Origin: Selenomonadaceae bacterium
GTDB taxonomy: Bacteria; Bacillota; Negativicutes; Selenomonadales; Selenomonadaceae
DNA length: 64,000 nucleotides
Direction: 5' to 3'
NCBI GenBank assembly: GCA_017549815.1
Contig: JAFYNH010000006.1
Location: 1 to 64,000, forward strand
The notes under the pieces are model-generated. The model did not search any database and was not told where the DNA came from. It saw only the letters and a list, made by a program, of their open reading frames with translations. Both the position numbers and the translations under genes were made by a program. Below are positions 54,665-61,317 of the stretch, one piece after another; within the stretch, counting starts at the first letter, position 1; every line of letters starts with the position of its first letter.

Positions 54665-55144
54665 TCAAATCATCAAAAGTTCCATTAAGTCTAAACTGTG
54701 CTTTGCCTCCAATTTTGTTTCGGGCGAACCGTCGACTTTAGGCGGCGCGGAATAATCGGCGACGGAAACCATATGCGGTTTCTTGCGGAATTGTTCGGTG
54801 ATTTTCCCGTCCTCGTAGGTCGTTATCATTATCGAGCCGTCGGGCATGAATCGCTTAATTTTCTCGACGCAAGTTATCGTTACAGTCGAGTCGTCCTCGC
54901 GATTGGCATTGCCTGAATCTTCGTCGATTTTGACTTCGCCCGTCAATTCCTCGTGCATGTCGCGAATCTCGTTAAGTTGTTCCCGAACCGTTTCCATTTG
55001 CCGAACGTCGGTTTTGATATTGGAAATTTTCTCGGCGAGAATTTTTGAATACTCGGAGGCAATTCCGCCCTTTGATTTGTATGAAGACTGCGCGGAACTT
55101 TTTTTGATGCCCGCCACAGGATTTGTGACTTCCCAAATTTCCAT
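54665..55144 (-). CDS. Unknown protein of 159 residues
   Basis: The N-terminal segment is helical (SEYSKILAEKISNIKTDVRQMETVREQLNEIRDMHEEL), a probable coiled coil. A beta-rich part follows, with VEKIKRFMPDGSIMITTYEDGKI. It lies 48 bp upstream of the truncated gene in the same direction and shares its promoter. I recall no named family; a role beside the neighbouring pilin-like genes cannot be shown. Confidence 0.65.
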   Translation of the reverse strand: MEIWEVTNPVAGIKKSSAQSSYKSKGGIASEYSKILAEKISNIKTDVRQMETVREQLNEIRDMHEELTGEVKIDEDSGNANREDDSTVTITCVEKIKRFMPDGSIMITTYEDGKITEQFRKKPHMVSVADYSAPPKVDGSPETKLEAKHSLDLMELLMI

Positions 55145-55209
55145 TTTTATCGCGCTCCTTTCCTTAAATAGTTTATCGTCTTTCGGAGCGCACAGCTAAA
55201 ATTTTTTTA

Positions 55210-55238
55210 TTTATATCATTTGACGGCGGGCTTGTCAA
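55210..55238 (-). promoter_or_regulatory. Promoter of the two minus-strand unknown genes
   Basis: TTGACA (55238-55233), 17 bp, TATAAA (55215-55210). It lies about 65 bp upstream of the ATG at 55144. Confidence 0.6.
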
Positions 55239-55250
55239 TTTCAAAAACTT

Positions 55251-55279
55251 TTGCAAAGCGTCAAGGTCTGTGATATATT
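55251..55279 (+). promoter_or_regulatory. Promoter of the pilin-like cluster, possibly for a leaderless mRNA
   Basis: TTGCAA (55251-55256), 17 bp, TATATT (55274-55279). The first ATG is only 7 nt after the -10 box and lacks a ribosome site. Confidence 0.45.
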
Positions 55280-55285
55280 TTTTTC

Positions 55286-55684
55286 ATGCTAAAAATAATA
55301 AGAAACGAATGCGGCTTTCTCATGCTGAATGTAATTTTTCTGACGCTGATAACGTCTTTAGCCGCAACGATTTTATTCAACGCCGCGCCGAGAGTACACA
55401 ATCCGCAATCGACGCTACGATTAACCGCGCTTTATTTGGCGAACGAACAATTTGCGCAGTTGGAAAGTTTGGCGGCGGCGGGCGAGCCTCTTCAGACAAA
55501 TTTTTTAGGCAAGCCTGAAGATTTAATAACTGAAAATGCTGGTAAGGGCAAGCCAACGGAGTTTAAAGTCACGACTGAAGTAAGCGGCTCGAATCCCTAT
55601 GAAGTCACAGTTACGGTTACTTTAAAGGAAGGCGGGGGCAATTTTGAGGTTAAAGCTAAACGGACGATTTGGGTTGCTGAATAA
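55286..55684 (+). CDS. Pilin-like (type IV / type II secretion minor pseudopilin) protein
   Basis: In this 132-residue protein, a basic short leader is followed by GFLMLNVIFLTLITSLA, the form of a prepilin cleavage site (Gly-Phe) with hydrophobic helix. The mature part is small with beta strands (EFKVTTEVSGSNPYEVTVTVTL). The usual Glu at position 5 of the mature helix is absent (GFLML), so it may be a minor or atypical member. There is no ribosome site before the ATG. It is the first of three pilin-like genes that overlap or nearly touch. Confidence 0.65.
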   Translation: MLKIIRNECGFLMLNVIFLTLITSLAATILFNAAPRVHNPQSTLRLTALYLANEQFAQLESLAAAGEPLQTNFLGKPEDLITENAGKGKPTEFKVTTEVSGSNPYEVTVTVTLKEGGGNFEVKAKRTIWVAE

Positions 55685-56273
55685 AATCCGTAGTAGAGGC
55701 TTTGTATTCGTTGAATTCGCGATAGCCTTGCCGCTTTTAATTTTGCTTATGTACGGCTTGGGGAATGTAAGCGTAAAAATCTTTGAGTTGGGAAAAATTC
55801 AACTTGCCGACTACGTGCTAGAGGAGGAGGCTCAATACGTCATGGAAAGAATAACTCACTTAGCGCGAGCCGCCAAAGAAATTAAGCCTCTAAATGATTC
55901 CAACTCAATTAAAATTGTCTATCACGCGGTCGACAACAGTGAAAATTTTTACACTTTTAATGGAGATGAGCCTGCAAACAGATATTGGCTGTTTTCAAGC
56001 GAGGACGTATGGGAGACGCAATTTATTTTAGCTTACAAAAAAGATGGAAGAGATTATACGAACCTTTACGCTGTGCATCGCAATGATATACCTCCCAGCA
56101 ATCCGATAACGGGTGAAAATTTTTTCGGCGACACGCAACTGGTTTCTCTACAATGTGAACTCGACGAATCAAAAAAAATTTTACACATTGAACTTGTTAT
56201 GGCAAGTTTAGTAACGAATAACGAAATAAAAATTGCCACAGCAGTTTTCATGCCGGGCTTAGAGGTGCCTTGA
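55644..56273 (+). CDS. Pilin-like protein, second in cluster
   Basis: The N-terminal part RGFVFVEFAIALPLLILLMYGLG forms a prepilin-type leader with Gly-Phe cleavage and Glu at mature position 5 (F-V-F-V-E). The start is TTG at 55644 (a GGCGGGGG ribosome-like run 5 nt before) or TTG at 55674; both overlap the previous gene. The rest, about 170 residues, is a beta-rich globular domain with two cysteines not obviously paired. It resembles minor pilins that prime filament assembly. Confidence 0.65.
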   Translation: MRLKLNGRFGLLNKIRSRGFVFVEFAIALPLLILLMYGLGNVSVKIFELGKIQLADYVLEEEAQYVMERITHLARAAKEIKPLNDSNSIKIVYHAVDNSENFYTFNGDEPANRYWLFSSEDVWETQFILAYKKDGRDYTNLYAVHRNDIPPSNPITGENFFGDTQLVSLQCELDESKKILHIELVMASLVTNNEIKIATAVFMPGLEVP

Positions 56274-56920
56274 TGAATGAAAAAGGATTCGCAACGATTT
56301 TCGGACTCTGTTTGATTTTAGTTATCGCGCTGATAGTCAAGGGCATTCAAGAATCTGAAATGAATCACGCTTACGAAACGACAGATTATCAAGCCGAATT
56401 CGATTTACAAAATGCGGCGGAGAGCGGAATTTATAAAGCGGTGGCGATTGTACTTGCAAATCCAGATACCCTTATTTTCAACAAAGAATATCCGTCTGTT
56501 GGCAATGTCCGAAAAAAAGCTCAACATCCATTTACTCCCATAACAATAAATTCTTCAAGCGGTTCAATCAACGTAAGAGTTTGGGGCGAGCGGATTGTAA
56601 TCAAACCCTACGAAGTAAATTACGAAAGAATGACAAGCAATAAATACAACACATATCCTTTTATCGTCGAAGACAAGCAATATATTTGCCAGAAAGCTTG
56701 CGTATTTTTCAGCGTTGCCGAGCTAACCGACTCGCGCACTGGCGAAAAAAGTTATCGTCGCGCTTATGCTTACTTTATTGAATCTAATCTAAGAGAAAAA
56801 GGCGGTAGCATAAAGGAGGAAGTTCTTGTTGCCGAAGAGGAGAAAAATATTATTCATTTCATGGAAACAACTCAAAACAATTTAAGTTATAAGACAGTCA
56901 ATAATCCCGACAGACATTGA
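56273..56920 (+). CDS. PilX-like minor pilin protein, third in cluster
   Basis: This 215-residue protein starts ATG at 56273 (1-bp overlap with the previous stop). The N-terminal GFATIFGLCLILVIALIV and the following AEFDLQNAAESGIYKAVAIVLANP resemble PilX/GspK-like minor pilins with a long alpha-helical N-terminus. The C-terminus has FVEDKQ and FSVAELTDSRTG strands. Together the three genes probably form the tip or priming complex of a type IV pilus-like machine whose ATPases lie elsewhere (inference). Confidence 0.65.
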   Translation: MNEKGFATIFGLCLILVIALIVKGIQESEMNHAYETTDYQAEFDLQNAAESGIYKAVAIVLANPDTLIFNKEYPSVGNVRKKAQHPFTPITINSSSGSINVRVWGERIVIKPYEVNYERMTSNKYNTYPFIVEDKQYICQKACVFFSVAELTDSRTGEKSYRRAYAYFIESNLREKGGSIKEEVLVAEEEKNIIHFMETTQNNLSYKTVNNPDRH

Positions 56921-56922
56921 TT

Positions 56923-58140
56923 TTATTCGTAGCGCAGGGCGTCAATCGGGTCGAGACGCGCCGCCTTCCGCGCAGGTAACATGCCAAAGAAAATTCCTAC
57001 GAATAGCGAAAAGCCAAAGCTCGCCACGATACTCAAGCCGCTAATAACCGTCGTGAAGTCGCCGAATTTTGAAATAGCCTGCGCGGCTCCGATACCGATA
57101 ACAATCCCGATAAGCCCGCCGATTATGCTAATCATCGTCGATTCGATTAGGAATTGTAGCATAATACTGCTGTAGGTCGCGCCTATAGCTTTTCTTATGC
57201 CGATTTCTCGCGTGCGCTCGGTGACGGAAACCATCATAATATTCATAATGCCGATACCGCCGACGATTAGCGAAATGCCCGCGATTGAACCGAGTAGCAA
57301 AGTTATCATCGTCGTCGTTGAATTCATAGTTTCCATTAAGCTGGTTAGGTTGCGGACGTTGAAATCGTCTTCCGCGCCCGTCCTGATTCTGTGACGTTGA
57401 CGCAAAAGTTTTTCGATATTGCTTTGAACCTCGTCCATTTTATCGGCGTCGGAAACTTGTACGTTGATACTGCGGACGTAGGTTATGCCCAATAATCTTT
57501 CCTGCGCGGTCGTCAAGGGAATTAAAACAACGTCATCTTGGTCTTGTCCGCCCGTCGATTGTCCTTTGCTCACTAAAACGCCGATTATCGTATAAGGCGC
57601 GTTGCCAATGCGAATTTTCTTGCCGACGGGATTGACGCTCGCGAAAAGATTTGCCGCGACGGTCGAGCCTATAACCGCGACACGATTGCGAACGTCAACA
57701 TCATGCTGACTGAAAAAAAGTCCGCTCTTAAGCTCCAGCGATTGAATTGAAACGTATTCGGGAATGACGCCCTGCACAGACGAATTCCAATTCTCGTGCC
57801 CGTAAACAATTTGATAACTGCCCTGCACGGTCGGCGAAACGTAGGAGACATTTTTTATTTTATCCTTAATGGCTTGGGCGTCGTCGAAAGTCAAAGTTAC
57901 AACGGAACCTGCCGCGCCTCTTGGTCCTCCGCGATTGGAACTGCCCGGCATAACAATTAGCATATTTGAGCCGAGCCGCGAGATTGAATCGACGACATTT
58001 TTCTTAACGCCCATGCCGACGCTGACCATTGCAATAACTGCCGCCACGCCGATTATTATTCCCAGCATTGTTAAGAGCGTCCGCAATTTGTTTGCGATAA
58101 GGCTCAAGCCCGCCATTTTTAAAAGTTCAGTAAAAAGCAT
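56923..58140 (-). CDS. MacB-type ABC transporter permease
   Basis: The start is ATG at 58140 (AAGGAG before it), giving 405 residues. It has one N-terminal membrane helix (near 20-45), a periplasmic domain of about 220 residues and three C-terminal helices, with SVTERTREIGIRKAIGA near 308-324 between helices 2 and 3 and LPARKAARLDPIDALRYE at the end. This is the FtsX/MacB permease plan, which drives export of peptides, antibiotics or lipoproteins with a membrane-fusion protein. Its ATPase is the gene at 59951-60661, split off by two restriction-modification genes. Confidence 0.92.
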   Translation of the reverse strand: MLFTELLKMAGLSLIANKLRTLLTMLGIIIGVAAVIAMVSVGMGVKKNVVDSISRLGSNMLIVMPGSSNRGGPRGAAGSVVTLTFDDAQAIKDKIKNVSYVSPTVQGSYQIVYGHENWNSSVQGVIPEYVSIQSLELKSGLFFSQHDVDVRNRVAVIGSTVAANLFASVNPVGKKIRIGNAPYTIIGVLVSKGQSTGGQDQDDVVLIPLTTAQERLLGITYVRSINVQVSDADKMDEVQSNIEKLLRQRHRIRTGAEDDFNVRNLTSLMETMNSTTTMITLLLGSIAGISLIVGGIGIMNIMMVSVTERTREIGIRKAIGATYSSIMLQFLIESTMISIIGGLIGIVIGIGAAQAISKFGDFTTVISGLSIVASFGFSLFVGIFFGMLPARKAARLDPIDALRYE

Positions 58141-58172
58141 TGCATTCTCCTTGCTGTCGAAGTTCAAATTTC

Positions 58173-58907
58173 CTATATCGTTACCGTTTCTTTAACGAGC
58201 GAAATAAATTGCTTGAGATTTAAAATTTCATTTCTAAATTCCTCTGGAAAACTGTTTCTGTGTGGTTCGGGAACAATCAAAACTACTCTCTCAATCTTCA
58301 TTTCCGTCAGCTGTTGAACAGAAATTCCCTGTTGCAATGTGAACAAATACTTATTTTTATTTCTCACTCTGTCAGCCTCGTTGATGATTTGTCGCCAACG
58401 ATCTTTGCAAGTTGTTTTCGACGCCAAAACAATTAATTTGTCTGCATCATAATTTAGGTCGTGATATGCTTTGCCACTCGGAAAAATAAAATCTGGTTTC
58501 TTGTTAGCCTCCGTAACGACTTGCGATTCATAAGGCAAATAATTTCCGTCAAAAATTGCTGAAAGATGCCATTCGAGAGACTTCCCCGTGCGGCTTTTGC
58601 GACGATTTAAAATAAAATTTGCTAAATCAATAAAACTTTGCATCGTTTCAAATCCTTTATGAATTTGCTCGCCGTATCTTGCTCGTTCAATGCTTTGGAA
58701 CAATTCATATTCTAAATCAATCCATTGAAGTAATTTTTTGTCGGGATTTTTAACTATATCTTCCGAATGGTCGAAAATAATTTCATGAATTTCTCGCGCC
58801 GCTTGTGCCATTTTCTCGGCAGACGGAAAATCAACTTCGAGCTTGGATATAAATTCAGCAAATTCTTTCCTTGTGAGTTCTTCAACCGAATTATTTTTCT
58901 TTATCAT
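58173..58907 (-). CDS. Type II restriction endonuclease, EcoRII C-terminal-domain type
   Basis: In this 244-residue protein, the EcoRII-like catalytic core starts near residue 105 (GKSLEWHLSAIFD). PDFIFPS (138-144) and KTTCKDRWRQI (164-174) are the PD-(D/E)xK-type metal site and the specificity helix of EcoRII, PspGI and relatives. Known members of this group cut sequences around CCWGG. The N-terminal ~100 residues are helical and not the EcoRII effector domain, so it probably acts on single sites like PspGI (inference). It ends 33 bp before the MacB permease start and its start overlaps the methylase end by 4 nt. Confidence 0.85.
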   Translation of the reverse strand: MIKKNNSVEELTRKEFAEFISKLEVDFPSAEKMAQAAREIHEIIFDHSEDIVKNPDKKLLQWIDLEYELFQSIERARYGEQIHKGFETMQSFIDLANFILNRRKSRTGKSLEWHLSAIFDGNYLPYESQVVTEANKKPDFIFPSGKAYHDLNYDADKLIVLASKTTCKDRWRQIINEADRVRNKNKYLFTLQQGISVQQLTEMKIERVVLIVPEPHRNSFPEEFRNEILNLKQFISLVKETVTI

Positions 58908-59932
58908 TTTGCACTTTCCAAATCCTGCAGAGTTTCAATAATATTTTTAGCAACAGCAGTAACCAGCGGCACAACAACTGAGTTTCCGAATTGCTTGTAA
59001 GCATTTGTATCTGAAACGACGATTTTATAATTTTCTGGAAAACCCTGAAGGCGGGCACATTCTCTGGGCGTCAATCTTCGGGGATTTTTTTTGTCTTGAC
59101 GAATCAAAATTTCAGAGCCGTCTTTATAATATCTCGCGCTTAAAGTCCGAGAGACGCCGTTTAAATCCGGCAGACCAAATCCGAAACCGTTCCCTTTAGC
59201 TTTATGCTTATCTGCGTACATCTGTAAATAATTCCAAAGCTTATCGGATAAAGTATATCTGTCGTCAACGGGATTTTCCAAAATATCTTTCAAGACTGGG
59301 ATTTTTTCGGGCGGCTCAAAGTCAAAATTAAAATTTATAAAATTTTTATAGCGTTCACTGTCAAAGCCTACGATAAAAATTCTTTCGCGATGCTGTGGAA
59401 CAAAGATTTTCCCGTCAATTACTGCAGAAAAAATGGTATAACCCAAATCGTTCAAGGTCGCTGTAATAATTTGCCAAGTACGTCCGCCATCATGACTTTT
59501 AAGATTTTTAACATTCTCAAGCATAAAAGCTTTGGGGCGTTTTACCTCCAATATCCTGACTATCTCAAAAAATAAAGTTCCCTGCGTTTTGTCAAGAAAG
59601 CCAGTTTCCTTACCGAGACTGTTCTTTTTAGAAACGCCAGCGATTGAAAAAGGTTGACACGGAAAACCAGCAAGCAATATGTCATGATTCGGAATGTCCG
59701 ATGCCTTAATTTCGCGAATATCTCCTGCGGGAACTTCACCAAAATTATCACGGTAAGTCTTTTGGCAATTTTTATCCTGTTCACACGAAAAGACACATTC
59801 GCCGCCACAATTTGAAAAGGCAAGTCGCATTCCGCCAATACCCGCGAAAAGATCAATGAACGTAAATTTTCTTTCATCTAAAAATTTATGGTGATTTTTG
59901 AAGAGTGAAATTTGCATTTGGGATTTTGACAT
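58904..59932 (-). CDS. DNA (cytosine-5) methyltransferase, Dcm-like
   Basis: The start is ATG at 59932 (GGAGGAG 6 nt before), giving 342 residues. It has DLFAGIGGM (motif I, SAM site), GFPCQPFS (motif IV, catalytic Cys92), ENVKNL (motif VI), QHRERIFIVG (motif VIII), a short target domain around TLSARYYKDGSE, and the closing QFGNSVVVP (motif X). It adds a methyl to C5 of cytosine, here most likely to shield the site of the partner nuclease. The pair has 4-nt overlap and sits in the ABC exporter operon. Confidence 0.93.
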   Translation of the reverse strand: MSKSQMQISLFKNHHKFLDERKFTFIDLFAGIGGMRLAFSNCGGECVFSCEQDKNCQKTYRDNFGEVPAGDIREIKASDIPNHDILLAGFPCQPFSIAGVSKKNSLGKETGFLDKTQGTLFFEIVRILEVKRPKAFMLENVKNLKSHDGGRTWQIITATLNDLGYTIFSAVIDGKIFVPQHRERIFIVGFDSERYKNFINFNFDFEPPEKIPVLKDILENPVDDRYTLSDKLWNYLQMYADKHKAKGNGFGFGLPDLNGVSRTLSARYYKDGSEILIRQDKKNPRRLTPRECARLQGFPENYKIVVSDTNAYKQFGNSVVVPLVTAVAKNIIETLQDLESAK

Positions 59933-59950
59933 AAAGCACTCCTCCAAAAC

Positions 59951-60661
59951 TTAAACTATGTCAATAATTTCATGCGAATCTTTAGTTATGTCTTTGACAA
60001 TCTGCCCGTCCTTGACGAGAATTTGACGGTCGGCGGCTTGCGCAATGTCAGGTTCATGCGTAACTAAAATTATCGTCGAGCCCGCCGCGTGTAAGTCTCT
60101 AAAGATTTCCATTATCTCGCCCGTCGATTTGGTGTCCAAATTGCCCGTCGGTTCGTCCGCCATGATTATTGACGGTTTCATTGCTATTGCGCGAGCTATT
60201 GCTACACGTTGCCTTTGTCCGCCCGAAAGTTCGCTGGGTAAATGTTGTGCGCGGTCGTCGAGTGAAACTTTTTTAAGCGCGTCCATTGCCAACGAAAGCC
60301 TTTCCTTTGAACTTAAGCCCGCATAGACTGCCGGTAAAGCAACATTTTCCAAGCTCGTCAACTTCGGCAGGAGATTGAAATTTTGGAAGACAAAGCCGAT
60401 AGTTTTATTTCTGATTCGCGCAAGTTCGTCGTCTGAAAGCCCGCTAACTTCCTGTCCGAGCAATTTATAAGAGCCGACAGTCGGGCGGTCGAGACAACCT
60501 AAAATATTCATGAGCGTCGATTTACCAGAGCCTGAAGGTCCCATAAGCGCAACGAATTCGCCTTCATCAATGATTAAGTCAACGCCGTTGAGCGCGGCGA
60601 CTATCTCCGAACCCATTTTGTAAAGTTTTTTCACGCCCTTTATCGTGACGACGTTCGCCAT
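59951..60661 (-). CDS. MacB-type ABC transporter ATP-binding protein
   Basis: This 236-residue protein has [18 protein letters not shown] (Walker A), [27 protein letters not shown] (Walker B) and [12 protein letters not shown] (H-loop). This is the LolD/MacB-type ATPase. The ATG is preceded by AAGGAG. In most genomes it is followed at once by its permease gene; here the restriction and methylase genes (1.8 kb) come first. Confidence 0.94.
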   Translation of the reverse strand: MANVVTIKGVKKLYKMGSEIVAALNGVDLIIDEGEFVALMGPSGSGKSTLMNILGCLDRPTVGSYKLLGQEVSGLSDDELARIRNKTIGFVFQNFNLLPKLTSLENVALPAVYAGLSSKERLSLAMDALKKVSLDDRAQHLPSELSGGQRQRVAIARAIAMKPSIIMADEPTGNLDTKSTGEIMEIFRDLHAAGSTIILVTHEPDIAQAADRQILVKDGQIVKDITKDSHEIIDIV

Positions 60662-60779
60662 AAATTTTTCTCCTTAGATAATTTTTATTATGATAGCAGA
60701 AAAAAATTCTGACTGCAAATTTGTTTGAGCGCGGCGAGCGGCATAAATTTTCTGAACGATTCGGTGCGTCTGCTGTTCC

Positions 60780-60833
60780 GTCGCTTTTAAAGCGACAAAA
60801 ATCCCCTGCCGCAATTTCCGACAGAGGATAATT
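60780..60833 (-). terminator. Double terminator after rpsO
   Basis: ATCCCCTGCCG/CGACAGAGGAT (60801-60829) gives a GC-rich stem that on the minus strand runs into five T. Just beyond is a second perfect palindrome, GTCGCTTTTAAAGCGAC (60780-60796). Confidence 0.65.
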
Positions 60834-60851
60834 TTTTTATCGAACAAATTT

Positions 60852-61118
60852 TTACTTGCGAAGGTTGAGTTGCGAGAGAATCTCACGATAACGATTGATG
60901 TCCTTCTTGTTGAGGTAGCTCAAAAGGCGGCGGCGTTGCCCGACCATCTTCAAAAGCCCGCGACGAGAATGATGATCCTTCTTGTGCTCCTTGAGGTGCT
61001 CGGTCAAGTACGAAATACGCGCCGTCAAAAGTGCAATTTGAACTTCGGGAGAGCCAGTATCGCCTTCGTGCACGGCGAATTTCTCCATAATCTCCTGTTT
61101 TGCCTGTTTGTCTAACAT
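60852..61118 (-). CDS. rpsO: 30S ribosomal protein S15
   Basis: This 88-residue protein of full family length has [28 protein letters not shown] and [11 protein letters not shown], the 16S helix 20/22 binding helices. S15 is a primary 16S rRNA binder and represses its own mRNA by binding a structured leader. The 88-nt leader upstream could do the same but no fold was computed. Start follows GGAGGA. Confidence 0.97.
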   Translation of the reverse strand: MLDKQAKQEIMEKFAVHEGDTGSPEVQIALLTARISYLTEHLKEHKKDHHSRRGLLKMVGQRRRLLSYLNKKDINRYREILSQLNLRK

Positions 61119-61205
61119 TTCAAGTCCTCCTGCGTAGATTTTTTACCCGTCAGCGAAGTCCGCGTCGGAGTGTCGACGAACTGCGCCGTAGTTAAGATTG
61201 ACGCA

Positions 61206-61234
61206 GTTTAACATAAGAATTTTTCAACGTCAAG
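61206..61234 (-). promoter_or_regulatory. rpsO promoter
   Basis: TTGACG (61234-61229), 17 bp, TAAACT (61211-61206) on the minus strand. Confidence 0.5.
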
Positions 61235-61248
61235 TTCCCAGTTCCTAA
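61232..61248 (+). repeat. Short heptanucleotide repeat (TTCC-sense)
   Basis: AAGTTCCCAGTTCCTAA-type units in the complementary sense only. It is the smallest member of the intergenic heptamer family and lies beside the rpsO promoter. Confidence 0.5.
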
Positions 61249-61261
61249 ATATCATCAACTA

Positions 61262-61290
61262 TTGACGGTTAGCGGCTTAACGAATAAAAT
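61262..61290 (+). promoter_or_regulatory. Promoter of the M16C peptidase gene
   Basis: TTGACG (61262-61267), 17 bp, TAAAAT (61285-61290), 28 bp before the ATG. Confidence 0.55.
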
Positions 61291-61317
61291 ATTTTTGACA
61301 TTGAAAGGAGCGATTAT

